Part shown: positions 17,615 through 25,688 of the stretch, piece after piece
Position numbering within the stretch: position 1 is the first letter of the stretch
Layout of the letters: each line of letters opens with the position of its first letter
Assembly (NCBI GenBank): GCA_020723405.1
Contig: DYIY01000012.1
Coordinates: 56,014 to 120,013 of the forward strand
DNA: 64,000 nucleotides
Reading direction: 5' to 3'
From: Thiobacillus denitrificans
GTDB taxonomy: Bacteria; Pseudomonadota; Gammaproteobacteria; Burkholderiales; Thiobacillaceae
Program-made: the position numbers and the translations under genes
Notes under the pieces: generated by a model
Databases searched by the model: none
Seen by the model: the letters and a program-made list of their open reading frames with translations, nothing else
What the model was told of the DNA's origin: nothing

Positions 17615-18141
17615 GCCAGGCGCGCGGCGATGGCGGCTTGCAGACCGGCGATGTTTTCCGCCACCGTGGTGAGGGGGAAGGTCTTCAGGCGGGCCGTGTT
17701 TTCCAGGTCGATGGGCCGGGGATAGAGGGTGACGCTGCCGCCGGGGGCTTCGGTGACCACGGTGGGTTCGCAATCGCAGGCGAAGACGATGCTGGGGATG
17801 CGGCACTTGCCCGCCTGGGCGTAGAGGTTGGTGACCAGGGTGTCGGAGATGCCGGCGACGCACTTGGCCACGGTGTTGGAGGTGGCCGGGCCGATGATCA
17901 GGGTGTGGTAGTGGCCGCCGTAGAGGAAGCCCACCGGCACGCTGCTGGCCGTATGGTCCTGGTAGATGCGGTGCTTTTCCCGCAGGACCTTGAGGGGGAC
18001 GCCGTACATGCTCAGGACTTCGGCGGCGGCCCGGGTGAGGAACAGGTCCACGTCCGGCAGGCCGTCGATGATGTCCAGGCTTTCCCGGAGAAAGTGGCCG
18101 GACCCGGTGAGGCCCCAGGCGATGCGGGGTGGTGCCGGCAA
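17590..18141 (-). CDS. dmrB: Flavoprotein, probable dihydromethanopterin reductase (DmrB-like)
   Basis: A 183-residue member of the flavoprotein family (RIAWGLTGSGHFLRES at the N-terminus, IIGPATSNTVAKCVAGISDTLVTN in the FMN site). A Burkholderia homologue, DmrB, reduces dihydromethanopterin to tetrahydromethanopterin with FMN. Reduction of dihydro-H4MPT would be the last step of synthesis here. One base separates its start from the regulator's stop codon, so it may share transcripts with the AcoR-type regulator upstream. Confidence 0.8.
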   Translation of the reverse strand: MPAPPRIAWGLTGSGHFLRESLDIIDGLPDVDLFLTRAAAEVLSMYGVPLKVLREKHRIYQDHTASSVPVGFLYGGHYHTLIIGPATSNTVAKCVAGISDTLVTNLYAQAGKCRIPSIVFACDCEPTVVTEAPGGSVTLYPRPIDLENTARLKTFPLTTVAENIAGLQAAIAARLACLSTSCS

Positions 18142-18142
18142 A

Positions 18143-20128
18143 TCAGCCCTCCCCTTCGATGCGGATGTCCAGGTTCTTCATCTTGCGGTACAAGGTGTTG
18201 CGGCTGACGTTGAGGTGCCGTGCCGCCAGGGTGACGTTCCAGCGGCTTTTCTCCAGGATTTGCAGGATGGCGTCCCGTTCCGCGCACTCCAGGGCGCCCA
18301 GGTGGCGTTCCCCAGCCGGCGGAAGGGAGGCGGCGGACACGGGGGGGGCTGCCGGGCCCTGGCCGGGGCCGGCGGGGTGGATTTCCTCGGGCAGGTCGTG
18401 CACGGTGATCTGCTCCCCGTCACGCAGGGCCAGGGCGATGCGCAGGACGTTGCGCAACTGGCGGATGTTGCCCGGCCAGGCGTAGGCCTCCAACTGGCGC
18501 AGGGCGGCCTCGCTCAGTTCCACCGTTTCCTCCCCGGCGCACTCCTGGGCCAGGACGTGGCGGATCAGTTCCCGCTTGTCCTGGCGCTCGCGCAGGGCGG
18601 GCAGATGCAGGGTGATGCCCTGGAGCCGGTAGTAGAGATCCTCCCGGAAGCGGCCTTCCGCCACCAGACCCTTCAGGTCCCGGTGGGTGGCGCTGATCAG
18701 CTTGATGTCCACCTTGACCGGCGTCTCGCCCCCCAGGGGGATCACTTCCCGTTCTTCCAGCACCCGCAACAGACGCGCCTGGAGCTGGATGGGCATGTCG
18801 CCGATCTCGTCCAGGAACAGGGTGCCGCCGCTGGCTTGCAGGATCTTGCCGCGCCGGCCCTCCCGGGTGGCGCCGGTGAAGGCACCGGCCTTGTAGCCGA
18901 ACAGTTCGCTCTCGATGAGGGTTTCCGGGATGGAGGCGCAGTTGACCGCCACGAAGGGCCGGTTCATGCCGCTCTGTTCGCAATGGATGGCCTGGGCGAA
19001 CACCTCCTTGCCCGTGCCGGTCTCGCCGGACAGCAGGATGGGGATGTCCCGGGCCAGCACCCGCTTGGCACAGCGCACGTTGTATTCCATGCCCTGGTCG
19101 CCGAATTGCAGATCGTCCAGCCGTACCGTCCGGGCCTCCCCCGGGGTGTGGCCGGGAGCCACGCTGCGCCGGGCGGGGGGCGGCAGGGGCACGCCACGGC
19201 TTTCCGGCGGGCGGATGAGGCCGAAGAAGCGGTTGCCGTGCTTGGCCTCGTAGAGGGGCACCGGATTGAGCCAGCCCTGGGTCTTGCGGCCCAGCAGGGC
19301 GGCCATGCCGGTATTGAAGAGTTCCGGCAATTGGCGGCCCACCAGGTCCCGGGGTTTCTTGTAGCCCAACTGGAACAGGGCGCTGCGGTTCGCGGCCAGA
19401 ACGCGGCCTTCCTCGTCCAGGGCCAGGGCCCCTTCCCAAAGGGTGCCGATGAACTCGGGGCGGCTGTGGAAGCGCAGGGCGAAGTGCTCGCGGAAGCGGC
19501 AGAGGAATGCCCGGTTCTCGATCATCTGGGCCGACATGTTCACCAGCACCAGGGTGTGCTGCTGGGCCATGTGGGAAAAACTGGAGGCGTCCAGCACGGC
19601 CAGCAGCCCCCCCTCGTGGTCGAAGATGGGGGCGGCCGAACAGGTCAGGCCCACGTTGCGGGTCAGGTAGTGCTCGTTGTGGTGGACCAGGAGGGGCCGC
19701 TGCTCGATGGCGCAGGTGCCCATGCCGTTGGTGCCCTGGAAGCGTTCACTCCAGAAGGCGCCCTCCACCATGCCGCAATCGGCGGCGCTGTCGGTGAAGG
19801 AAGGATCTCCCAGGAAATCCAGCACCACGCCTTCCCGGTCGGTGAGCAGCACGGAAAACCCGGAACCGGAAAGCTGCTGGTAGAGGGTGGCCATCTCCCC
19901 CTGGGCAATGGCCCGCAGCCCGGCCAGGGGCTCCTGGCGGTCCTTCAGCTCACGGCCGTCCAGCACCACCACCGGCTCGTCCCGCATGGGGTCCAGGCCG
20001 AATTCGTGGGCGCACCGGTTCCACGAGCGGGCGATGGCCGGCATCACTTCCGCCTGCTCCATCGCGCCACCCAGGCCGACCACCGCATTTACCAGACGGG
20101 CATGTTCCAAGGTTTCCTGACTCTGCAT
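18143..20128 (-). CDS. AcoR-type sigma54-dependent transcriptional activator
   Basis: A 661-residue enhancer-binding protein. An N-terminal GAF-like domain spans about residues 60-220, followed by a PAS-like stretch (about 225-305). The AAA+ domain has Walker A GETGTGKE at 368-375 and the sigma54-contacting GAFTGA at 415-420. A Fis-type helix-turn-helix (LAARHLNVSRNTLYRKMK) ends the protein. No receiver domain is present, so it should sense a small ligand as AcoR-family proteins do. It sits directly upstream of the cofactor genes. Three promoters nearby match sigma54, which makes it the obvious candidate activator. The start at 20128 was chosen at the ATG after GAGGATGGAGCG. Confidence 0.9.
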   Translation of the reverse strand: MQSQETLEHARLVNAVVGLGGAMEQAEVMPAIARSWNRCAHEFGLDPMRDEPVVVLDGRELKDRQEPLAGLRAIAQGEMATLYQQLSGSGFSVLLTDREGVVLDFLGDPSFTDSAADCGMVEGAFWSERFQGTNGMGTCAIEQRPLLVHHNEHYLTRNVGLTCSAAPIFDHEGGLLAVLDASSFSHMAQQHTLVLVNMSAQMIENRAFLCRFREHFALRFHSRPEFIGTLWEGALALDEEGRVLAANRSALFQLGYKKPRDLVGRQLPELFNTGMAALLGRKTQGWLNPVPLYEAKHGNRFFGLIRPPESRGVPLPPPARRSVAPGHTPGEARTVRLDDLQFGDQGMEYNVRCAKRVLARDIPILLSGETGTGKEVFAQAIHCEQSGMNRPFVAVNCASIPETLIESELFGYKAGAFTGATREGRRGKILQASGGTLFLDEIGDMPIQLQARLLRVLEEREVIPLGGETPVKVDIKLISATHRDLKGLVAEGRFREDLYYRLQGITLHLPALRERQDKRELIRHVLAQECAGEETVELSEAALRQLEAYAWPGNIRQLRNVLRIALALRDGEQITVHDLPEEIHPAGPGQGPAAPPVSAASLPPAGERHLGALECAERDAILQILEKSRWNVTLAARHLNVSRNTLYRKMKNLDIRIEGEG

Positions 20129-20146
20129 CGCTCCATCCTCGCAAAA

Positions 20147-20161
20147 GCAATATCCGCGCCA
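20147..20161 (-). promoter_or_regulatory. Possible sigma54 promoter of the AcoR-type regulator
   Basis: On the minus strand TGGCGCGGATATTGC keeps the GG/GC spacing and the TTGC of sigma54 promoters but has G instead of A in the -24 box. The implied start near 20135 leaves only about 7 bases of leader before the annotated ATG, which lowers confidence. Confidence 0.35.
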
Positions 20162-20346
20162 GACTGTTTCGGTTGGAATGGGTTCTGCTGGTTTGGTGTG
20201 ACCCGGACCCCGGACCGGGGCCTGGTGGTGCAACCCGGGCGGGCAGCGGGCGCGGCCCCTGACCGCCGCGCCGGTCTGTCCTGACCCGGGTTTCCGAGAA
20301 AATGCATCAAGTTTCAATATACCAGCACACGGGCCGGGGAGGTGCC

Positions 20347-20361
20347 GGGACAGTGTGTCCC
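20347..20361. promoter_or_regulatory. Operator-like palindrome between regulator and SCO1 gene
   Basis: GGGACAGTGTGTCCC shares the half-site spacing and core GACA-N3-TGTC of the GTGACA-N3-TGTCAC sites near mptG, fdsG and mtoX. A lone GTGACA half-site follows at 20368. It could serve autoregulation of the regulator and/or the divergent SCO1 gene. Confidence 0.5.
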
Positions 20362-20593
20362 GTTATCGTGACACTCCCCCGGCCCCGGGGACGATTCCAG
20401 GGGGGGTAAACCGTGATTCCTCAGTTGAACACGTCCGAAGCCGTGGTTGTGCGGGGGGGGTGGCGCGAAGCGACGAGAGCGGGGGTGCAGCGGGGTCACC
20501 CAAGGGTCACGGTGATCGTAGGCGCGGGTTTCAACATCCTTGCGTCTTGCCGAGAGCAAGGGAGCGGTCAACCGAGCAATCAAGGTCAACCCA
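20362..20593. other. Intergenic stretch with no recognised gene
   Basis: About 230 bases between the operator-like palindrome and the possible SCO1 promoter. Small open frames exist on both strands but lack ribosome sites, family resemblance or codon-position bias. The sequence is less GC-rich than its surroundings and could be an old insertion remnant. I cannot identify it. Confidence 0.4.
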
Positions 20594-20608
20594 CGGCACG
20601 GTTCCTGC
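20594..20608 (+). promoter_or_regulatory. Possible sigma54 promoter of the SCO1 gene
   Basis: CGGCACGGTTCCTGC has the correct GG-N10-GC spacing and the GGCACG core, with one mismatch in each box. It would start transcription near 20620, about 24 bases before the ATG. Confidence 0.35.
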
Positions 20609-20643
20609 TAATGACTTGACGCTGCCTTGTTCGGATCATCTCC

Positions 20644-21192
20644 ATGAAAATCTGCCTGACCCTGCTCCTCGGCATTCTGTTTGGCCTGTCCCGGGCCACG
20701 GCCGCCCCCCTGCCCCTGGGGGGGGATTTCACCCTGGAAACCCCGCGCGGCGTGCCGGTCTCCCTGTCGTCCCTGCGCGGCAAGGTGGTGCTGCTCTACT
20801 TTGGCTTCACCTATTGCCCGGAGATGTGTCCCACCGAGCTGCTCCAGTTCCAGCAGTTGCTGGAACGGCTGCCGGCGGACAAGCGCGGCCGGGTCCAGCC
20901 GGTGTTCATCAGCGTGGATCCGGCCCGGGACACGCCGGAGGTGCTGGAACCCTACATCGGCCATTTCGGCGGCGGCATCCTGGCCCTCACCGGCAAGGAG
21001 GAAGAACTGCGCCGGGTGGCCGCCCAGTACGGTGCCCATTTCCGCTACGTCCCCACCGGTTCCAGCTACACGGTGGACCACACGGTGAACACCTACGTGG
21101 TGGATCCCCAGGGCCACCTGGTCCGGGTGTTCATGTACGGCTCGCCCACCAAGGAACTGGCCGGCTACATCCTCTCCCTGCTGCCGGACTGA
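20644..21192 (+). CDS. SCO1/SenC family copper chaperone
   Basis: A 182-residue exported thioredoxin-fold protein. Residues 1-20 form a signal peptide (hydrophobic, ending ATAAP). The copper ligands are the CPEMC pair at residues 58 and 62 and a conserved His at 146 (DHTVNTY). SCO proteins deliver copper to CuA of cytochrome oxidase or to other copper enzymes. A second, atypical SCO gene is in the mtoX operon at 29557. The 3' end overlaps convergent folK by 28 bases. Confidence 0.9.
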   Translation: MKICLTLLLGILFGLSRATAAPLPLGGDFTLETPRGVPVSLSSLRGKVVLLYFGFTYCPEMCPTELLQFQQLLERLPADKRGRVQPVFISVDPARDTPEVLEPYIGHFGGGILALTGKEEELRRVAAQYGAHFRYVPTGSSYTVDHTVNTYVVDPQGHLVRVFMYGSPTKELAGYILSLLPD

Positions 21193-21761
21193 AGCGCCGT
21201 CCCTTCCCCGGCACCGGGCCGGGGCACCGACCCCCGGCCCAGCCGGCAAAGGGTCTGGAAGCCGCTGTCGAAGCCCACACCGTCCAGGCGCAGCAGGTCT
21301 TCCCGGTCGGCACATGCCGCCAGCAGTCCCCGGGCCGGCCCCAGGCCGGGCAGCACGCAATCCGGGGCGATCTCCAGCAGGGGGGCCAGCACGAAGGCCC
21401 GGACATGCATGCGCGGGTGGGGCAGGACCAGGAAGCCGTCGCCCTGCCTCAGTCCGTCGTAGAGGAGGAGATCCAGATCCAGGGTGCGCGGTCCGTTGGG
21501 GATGCTCCGCACCCGGCCATGGGCCGCCTCCAGGGCCAGCAGGGAGGCCATGAGGGCCGTGGGGGTGAGACTGGTTTCCAGCATGGCCACCGCGTTGACG
21601 AAATCCGGCTGGTCGGCATAGCCCACCGGTGCGCTCCGGTAAAGGGATGAGGCGCGCAGCAGCCGGGTGCGGGGCAATTCGTCCAGTTCGGCCATGGCCG
21701 TCAGGAGGCGGTCCGCCACCGGGCCCAGATTGCCCCCCAGGGCGACGAAGGCCCGGCTCAT
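21165..21761 (-). CDS. folK: 2-amino-4-hydroxy-6-hydroxymethyldihydropteridine pyrophosphokinase
   Basis: HPPK, which diphosphorylates 6-hydroxymethyl-dihydropterin before condensation with a 4-aminobenzoate unit. Diagnostic segments are ALGGNLG, YADQPDFVNAVAMLET, GPRTLDLDLLLYD and LPHPRMHVRAFVL. At 198 residues it is about 35 longer than typical HPPK; the extra C-terminal part overlaps the convergent SCO1 gene. It sits at the end of the fds operon (ATGA overlap with fdsD), an unusual place that links pterin supply to C1 metabolism. It could serve folate, H4MPT or both. Confidence 0.9.
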   Translation of the reverse strand: MSRAFVALGGNLGPVADRLLTAMAELDELPRTRLLRASSLYRSAPVGYADQPDFVNAVAMLETSLTPTALMASLLALEAAHGRVRSIPNGPRTLDLDLLLYDGLRQGDGFLVLPHPRMHVRAFVLAPLLEIAPDCVLPGLGPARGLLAACADREDLLRLDGVGFDSGFQTLCRLGRGSVPRPGAGEGTALQSGSRERM

Positions 21762-22003
21762 GGCACGGCTCCCCGGCGGGCCAGGCGGGCCCGATGCTCC
21801 AGCAGGGCCTCCCGCACCAGGGGGGATAGGGCATCGCCCTCTTCCGCCTGGTCCAGGTATGCCAGGATCAGGGCGCGCATGCGTGGTTCCCAGAAGCGGG
21901 CCAGATGGTCGGCCACGCCGGCCCGGGCGGCGGACCGCTCCGGCTCGGCTTCGAAGTAGGCGCCGACCTGATTGGCCATGTGGATCAAACGGGCGATATC
22001 CAT
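21758..22003 (-). CDS. fdsD: NAD-dependent formate dehydrogenase delta subunit
   Basis: An 81-residue protein with the FdsD start MDIARLIHMANQVGAYF and the conserved HLARFWEPRMRALILAYL segment. FdsD is a small accessory subunit of the cytoplasmic NAD-linked formate dehydrogenase, needed for stable or active enzyme. It has the usual place after fdhD/fdsC and a four-base overlap with folK. Confidence 0.92.
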   Translation of the reverse strand: MDIARLIHMANQVGAYFEAEPERSAARAGVADHLARFWEPRMRALILAYLDQAEEGDALSPLVREALLEHRARLARRGAVP

Positions 22004-22006
22004 GGG

Positions 22007-22852
22007 TCAGGGGTCCTTCCGGGTTGATCCGTCCAGGCGTTCGGGGTGGCTGTACAGGGTGTGGCGGCCCGGCCGCAGGAACCCCGCCAGGGTCAGGCCC
22101 ACCTCCCGGGCCAGGCGGATGGCGTAGCCGGTGGGTGCGGACACCGCCGCGAGCAGGGTGATGCCCGCCGTAGCGGCCTTCTGCACCATCTCGAAACTGG
22201 CCCGGCTGGTGACCAGAGCGAACCCGCCCCGGGGGTCGCCAGCGCCGCCGGCCAGGGCGCCGATGAGCTTGTCCAGGGCATTGTGGCGGCCCACGTCCTC
22301 CCGGGCCAGCAGGACGTTCCCGGCCGGGTCGCACCAGGCGGCGGCGTGGACGCCGCCGGTACGCTGGCGCAGGGGTTGGCTGCCAGCCAGGCCGTCCAGG
22401 GCGCGCTGCAGGGCGGCGGCGGGAAAGACCGGTCCGGCCGGCAGGGGGGCCAGGGGGCGGGCCACCTGGTCCAGGCTTTCCACGCCGCACAGGCCGCAGC
22501 CGGTGCGGCCGGCCAGGGCGCGGCGGCGGGATTTGAGGGCGAAGAAACGCGCCTCGGCGATGCGCAGGTGGAGCACCACCCCCGTATCGCCCGTCTCCAC
22601 TTCCAGGCCGTAAAGCTCCGCCGGCGTGGCGAGGATGCCCTCGCTCAGGCTGAAGCCCAGGGCGAAGTCCTCCAGATCGGCGGGGCTCGCCAGCATCACC
22701 GCGTGGGCGATGCCGTTGTAGGACAGGGCCACCGGCACCTCTTCCGGCACCGTGTCCAGGCGCATCCCGCCGGGCTCGTGCACGGGCGTCTCCAGCAGGG
22801 GGGAGGGCAGGGCCCGCTGCGGGTCGGGGAGGTCAGACGGTCGCATGGTCAT
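22007..22852 (-). CDS. fdhD: Formate dehydrogenase sulfurtransferase
   Basis: A 281-residue FdhD/FdsC protein, which supplies the terminal sulfido ligand to the molybdenum cofactor of formate dehydrogenase. The active-site cysteine loop is GCGLCGVESL, and TSRASFEMVQKAATAGI is the conserved C-terminal part. It overlaps fdsA by 20 bases and precedes fdsD by three bases, the standard fdsGBACD order. Confidence 0.94.
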   Translation of the reverse strand: MTMRPSDLPDPQRALPSPLLETPVHEPGGMRLDTVPEEVPVALSYNGIAHAVMLASPADLEDFALGFSLSEGILATPAELYGLEVETGDTGVVLHLRIAEARFFALKSRRRALAGRTGCGLCGVESLDQVARPLAPLPAGPVFPAAALQRALDGLAGSQPLRQRTGGVHAAAWCDPAGNVLLAREDVGRHNALDKLIGALAGGAGDPRGGFALVTSRASFEMVQKAATAGITLLAAVSAPTGYAIRLAREVGLTLAGFLRPGRHTLYSHPERLDGSTRKDP

Positions 22853-25688
22853 CCCGCTGCCGGTTGTCCAGCAGGGTCTGTTGTTCCCGGTTGAAGCGGG
22901 CGAAGCGCCGCTGCCACTCCGAGGGTTCCTCCACCCGGGACACCTGCACGGCGGTGACCTTGTATTCCGGGCAGTTGGTGGCCCAGTCGGAGTTCTCCGT
23001 GGTCACCACGTTGGCGCCGGAGCCGGGCCAGTGGAAAGTGGTGTAGACCACGCCGGGCTGCATGCGTGTGCTGATCAGCGCCCGCAGCACCGTCTCGCCG
23101 GCCCGGCTCTGCAAGCCGACCCAGTCGCCGTCGCGGATGCCCCGGTCCTCCGCGTCCAGCGGATGCAGTTCCAGGATGTCCTCCGGGTGCCACACCGTGT
23201 TGGCGGTGCGCCGGGTCTGGGCGCCCACGTTGTACTGGCTGAGGATGCGGCCGGTGGTGAGCAGCAGGGGGAAGCGGCGGTTGACCCGTTCCTCCGTGGC
23301 GACGTACTCGGTCAGCATGAAGCGGCCCTTGCCGCGCACGAATTCCTCCACGTGCATGGTGGGCGTGCCCTGGGGATGGGCCTCGTTGCAGGGCCACTGG
23401 AGGCTGCCCAGCTCGTCCAGCCGGGCATAGCTGACGCCGTGGAAGCTGGGCGTCAGGCGGGCGATCTCGTCCATGATCTCCGACGGATGGCCGTAGTTCA
23501 TGGGATAGCCCAGGGCGTTGGCCAGCATCTGGGTCACCTCCCAGTCCGCGTGGCCGGCCAGGGGACGCATCACCTTGCGGATGCGGGAGATGCGCCGCTC
23601 GGCATTGGTGAAGGTGCCGTCCTTTTCCAGGAAGGACGCGCCGGGCAGGAAGACGTGGGCGAACTTGGCCGTCTCGTTGAGGAACAGGTCCTGCACCACC
23701 AGGCATTCCAGGGATTCGAGGGCGGCGGTCACGTGCTGGGTGTTGGGGTCCGACTGGGCGATGTCCTCGCCCTGCACGTAGAGGCCCTTGAAGCTGCCGG
23801 AGAGGGCGGCGTCGAACATGTTGGGGATGCGCAGGCCGGGTTCGTCGGACAGCTTCACGCCCCAGGCGGATTCGAACAGATGCCGGGTGGCGTCGTCGGA
23901 TACGTGCCGGTAGCCGGGCAGTTCATGGGGGAAGGAGCCCATGTCGCAGGAACCCTGCACGTTGTTCTGGCCGCGCAGCGGATTCACGCCGACGCCGGGC
24001 CGGCCGATGTTGCCGGTGGCCATGGCCAGGTTGGCGATGCCCATGACCATGGTGGACCCCTGGCTGTGCTCGGTGACGCCCAGGCCGTAGTAGATGGCGC
24101 CGTTGCCGCCAGTAGCGTACAGGCGCGCCGCACCGCGCACTGTGGCGGCCGGCACGCCGGTGACGGCTGCGGTCGCTTCCGGGGAATGGCGCGGATCGGC
24201 CACGAAGGCCCGCCACTTGGCGAAGGACGCCCCATCGCAGCGGGCCGCGACGAAGGCCTCGTCCACCAGCCCCTCCGCCACGATCACATGGGCCAGAGCG
24301 TTGACCAGGGCCACGTTGGTGCCGGGCCGCAGCTTGAGGTGATGGACGGCGCGCACATGGGGGGTGTCCACCAGGTCGATGGTGCGGGGGTCGGCGACGA
24401 TCAGCTTGGCCCCCTGGCGCAGACGCTGCTTCAGGCGGGAGCCGAACACGGGATGGCCGTCGGTGGGATTCGCGCCGATCACCAGCACCACATCGGCCTG
24501 CATCACCGAGTCGAAATCCTGGGTGCCGGCGGATTCCCCCAATGTCTGCTTGAGGCCGTAACCGGTGGGGGAATGGCAGACCCGGGCGCAGGTATCCACG
24601 TTGTTCACGCCGAAGGCGGCGCGGGTCAGCTTCTGCACCAGGTAGGTCTCTTCGTTGGAACAGCGGGACGAGGTGATGGAACCGACGGATTCCGCGCCGT
24701 ACCTGCCTTGCAGCCGCTTGAACTCGGCGGCGGCGTGGTGGATCGCCTCCTCCCAGCCCACCACCCGCCAGGGATCGCGGATGGATTGGCGGATCATGGG
24801 CGTGGTGATGCGGTCGGCGTGGGTCGCGTAGCCCCAGGCGAAGCGGCCCTTGACGCAGGCATGGCCCCGGTTGGCGCCGCCCTTCGGGTCCGGCACCATG
24901 CGGATCAGCTTCTCGCCCTGCAACTCGGCGTTCAGGGAACAGCCCACGCCGCAGTAGGCGCAGGTGGTGGTGACGCCGCGCTGGGGCTGGCCCTGTTGGA
25001 TCACCGATTTTTCCATCAGCGCCGCCGTCGGACAGGCGGCGACGCAGGCGCCGCAGGACACGCATTCCGAATCCAGGAAGTCGGCGCCGCCCGCCGCCGC
25101 TATGCGCGAAGCGAAGCCCCGTTCCGTGGTGGTCAGGGCGAAGGTGCCCTGGATGTCGGCGCAGGCCCGCACACAGCGGGAGCAGACGATGCATTTCGCC
25201 GGATCGTAGGCGAAATAAGGGTTGGAGACGTCCGCCTCTTCCTTCAGGTGGTTGGCCCCGTCGGCGTAGCGCACCTCGCGTAGGCCCACCCGGCCGGCCA
25301 TGTCCTGCAACTCACAGTTGCCGTTGGCGGAACAGGTCAGGCAGTCCAGGGGATGGTCGGAGATGTACAGCTCCATGACACCCCGGCGCAGGCGCAACAG
25401 GGCGTCGCTTTCGGTGGTGACCTCCATGTCCTCCTCGACCAGGGTGGTGCAGGAGGCGGGGAAGCCGCGCCGGCCCTTCACCTCCACCACGCACAGGCGG
25501 CAGGAACCGAAGGCCTCCAGGGCCTCGCTGGCACACAGCCTGGGGATGTCGATGCCCGCCACGGCGGCGGCATGGAGAACCGAGGTGCCGGCGGGCACGC
25601 TGACCGACAGGCCGTCGATGCGCAGGCTGACCTGCCGGGTCGAGAGCCGGGCCGGGGTGCCCCGGTCGTGCTGGCAAGAAAGGCTCAT
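22833..25688 (-). CDS. fdsA: NAD-dependent formate dehydrogenase alpha subunit
   Basis: A 951-residue molybdopterin enzyme that oxidises formate to CO2. In order it has an N-terminal [2Fe-2S] region (GSCRLCVVEV), a His/Cys cluster site (HPLDCLTCSANGNC), and two [4Fe-4S] motifs (CIVCSRCVRAC and CVSCGACVAAC). A further CAYCGVGC motif precedes the bis-molybdopterin domain. The molybdenum-ligating residue is cysteine, followed by the catalytic His (ARVCHSPT), so no selenocysteine is needed. The ATG at 25688 overlaps the fdsB stop. It is the third structural gene behind a sigma54 promoter. Confidence 0.95.
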   Translation of the reverse strand: MSLSCQHDRGTPARLSTRQVSLRIDGLSVSVPAGTSVLHAAAVAGIDIPRLCASEALEAFGSCRLCVVEVKGRRGFPASCTTLVEEDMEVTTESDALLRLRRGVMELYISDHPLDCLTCSANGNCELQDMAGRVGLREVRYADGANHLKEEADVSNPYFAYDPAKCIVCSRCVRACADIQGTFALTTTERGFASRIAAAGGADFLDSECVSCGACVAACPTAALMEKSVIQQGQPQRGVTTTCAYCGVGCSLNAELQGEKLIRMVPDPKGGANRGHACVKGRFAWGYATHADRITTPMIRQSIRDPWRVVGWEEAIHHAAAEFKRLQGRYGAESVGSITSSRCSNEETYLVQKLTRAAFGVNNVDTCARVCHSPTGYGLKQTLGESAGTQDFDSVMQADVVLVIGANPTDGHPVFGSRLKQRLRQGAKLIVADPRTIDLVDTPHVRAVHHLKLRPGTNVALVNALAHVIVAEGLVDEAFVAARCDGASFAKWRAFVADPRHSPEATAAVTGVPAATVRGAARLYATGGNGAIYYGLGVTEHSQGSTMVMGIANLAMATGNIGRPGVGVNPLRGQNNVQGSCDMGSFPHELPGYRHVSDDATRHLFESAWGVKLSDEPGLRIPNMFDAALSGSFKGLYVQGEDIAQSDPNTQHVTAALESLECLVVQDLFLNETAKFAHVFLPGASFLEKDGTFTNAERRISRIRKVMRPLAGHADWEVTQMLANALGYPMNYGHPSEIMDEIARLTPSFHGVSYARLDELGSLQWPCNEAHPQGTPTMHVEEFVRGKGRFMLTEYVATEERVNRRFPLLLTTGRILSQYNVGAQTRRTANTVWHPEDILELHPLDAEDRGIRDGDWVGLQSRAGETVLRALISTRMQPGVVYTTFHWPGSGANVVTTENSDWATNCPEYKVTAVQVSRVEEPSEWQRRFARFNREQQTLLDNRQRDDHATV

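Noticed and set aside
17966..20284. A 772-codon plus-strand open frame opposite the AcoR-type regulator
   Set aside because: The minus-strand protein has complete AAA+ and helix-turn-helix motifs. The plus-strand translation has none.
20413..20619. Possible 68-codon gene upstream of SCO1
   Set aside because: No ribosome site, no conserved motif and no codon bias. It covers the putative SCO1 promoter.
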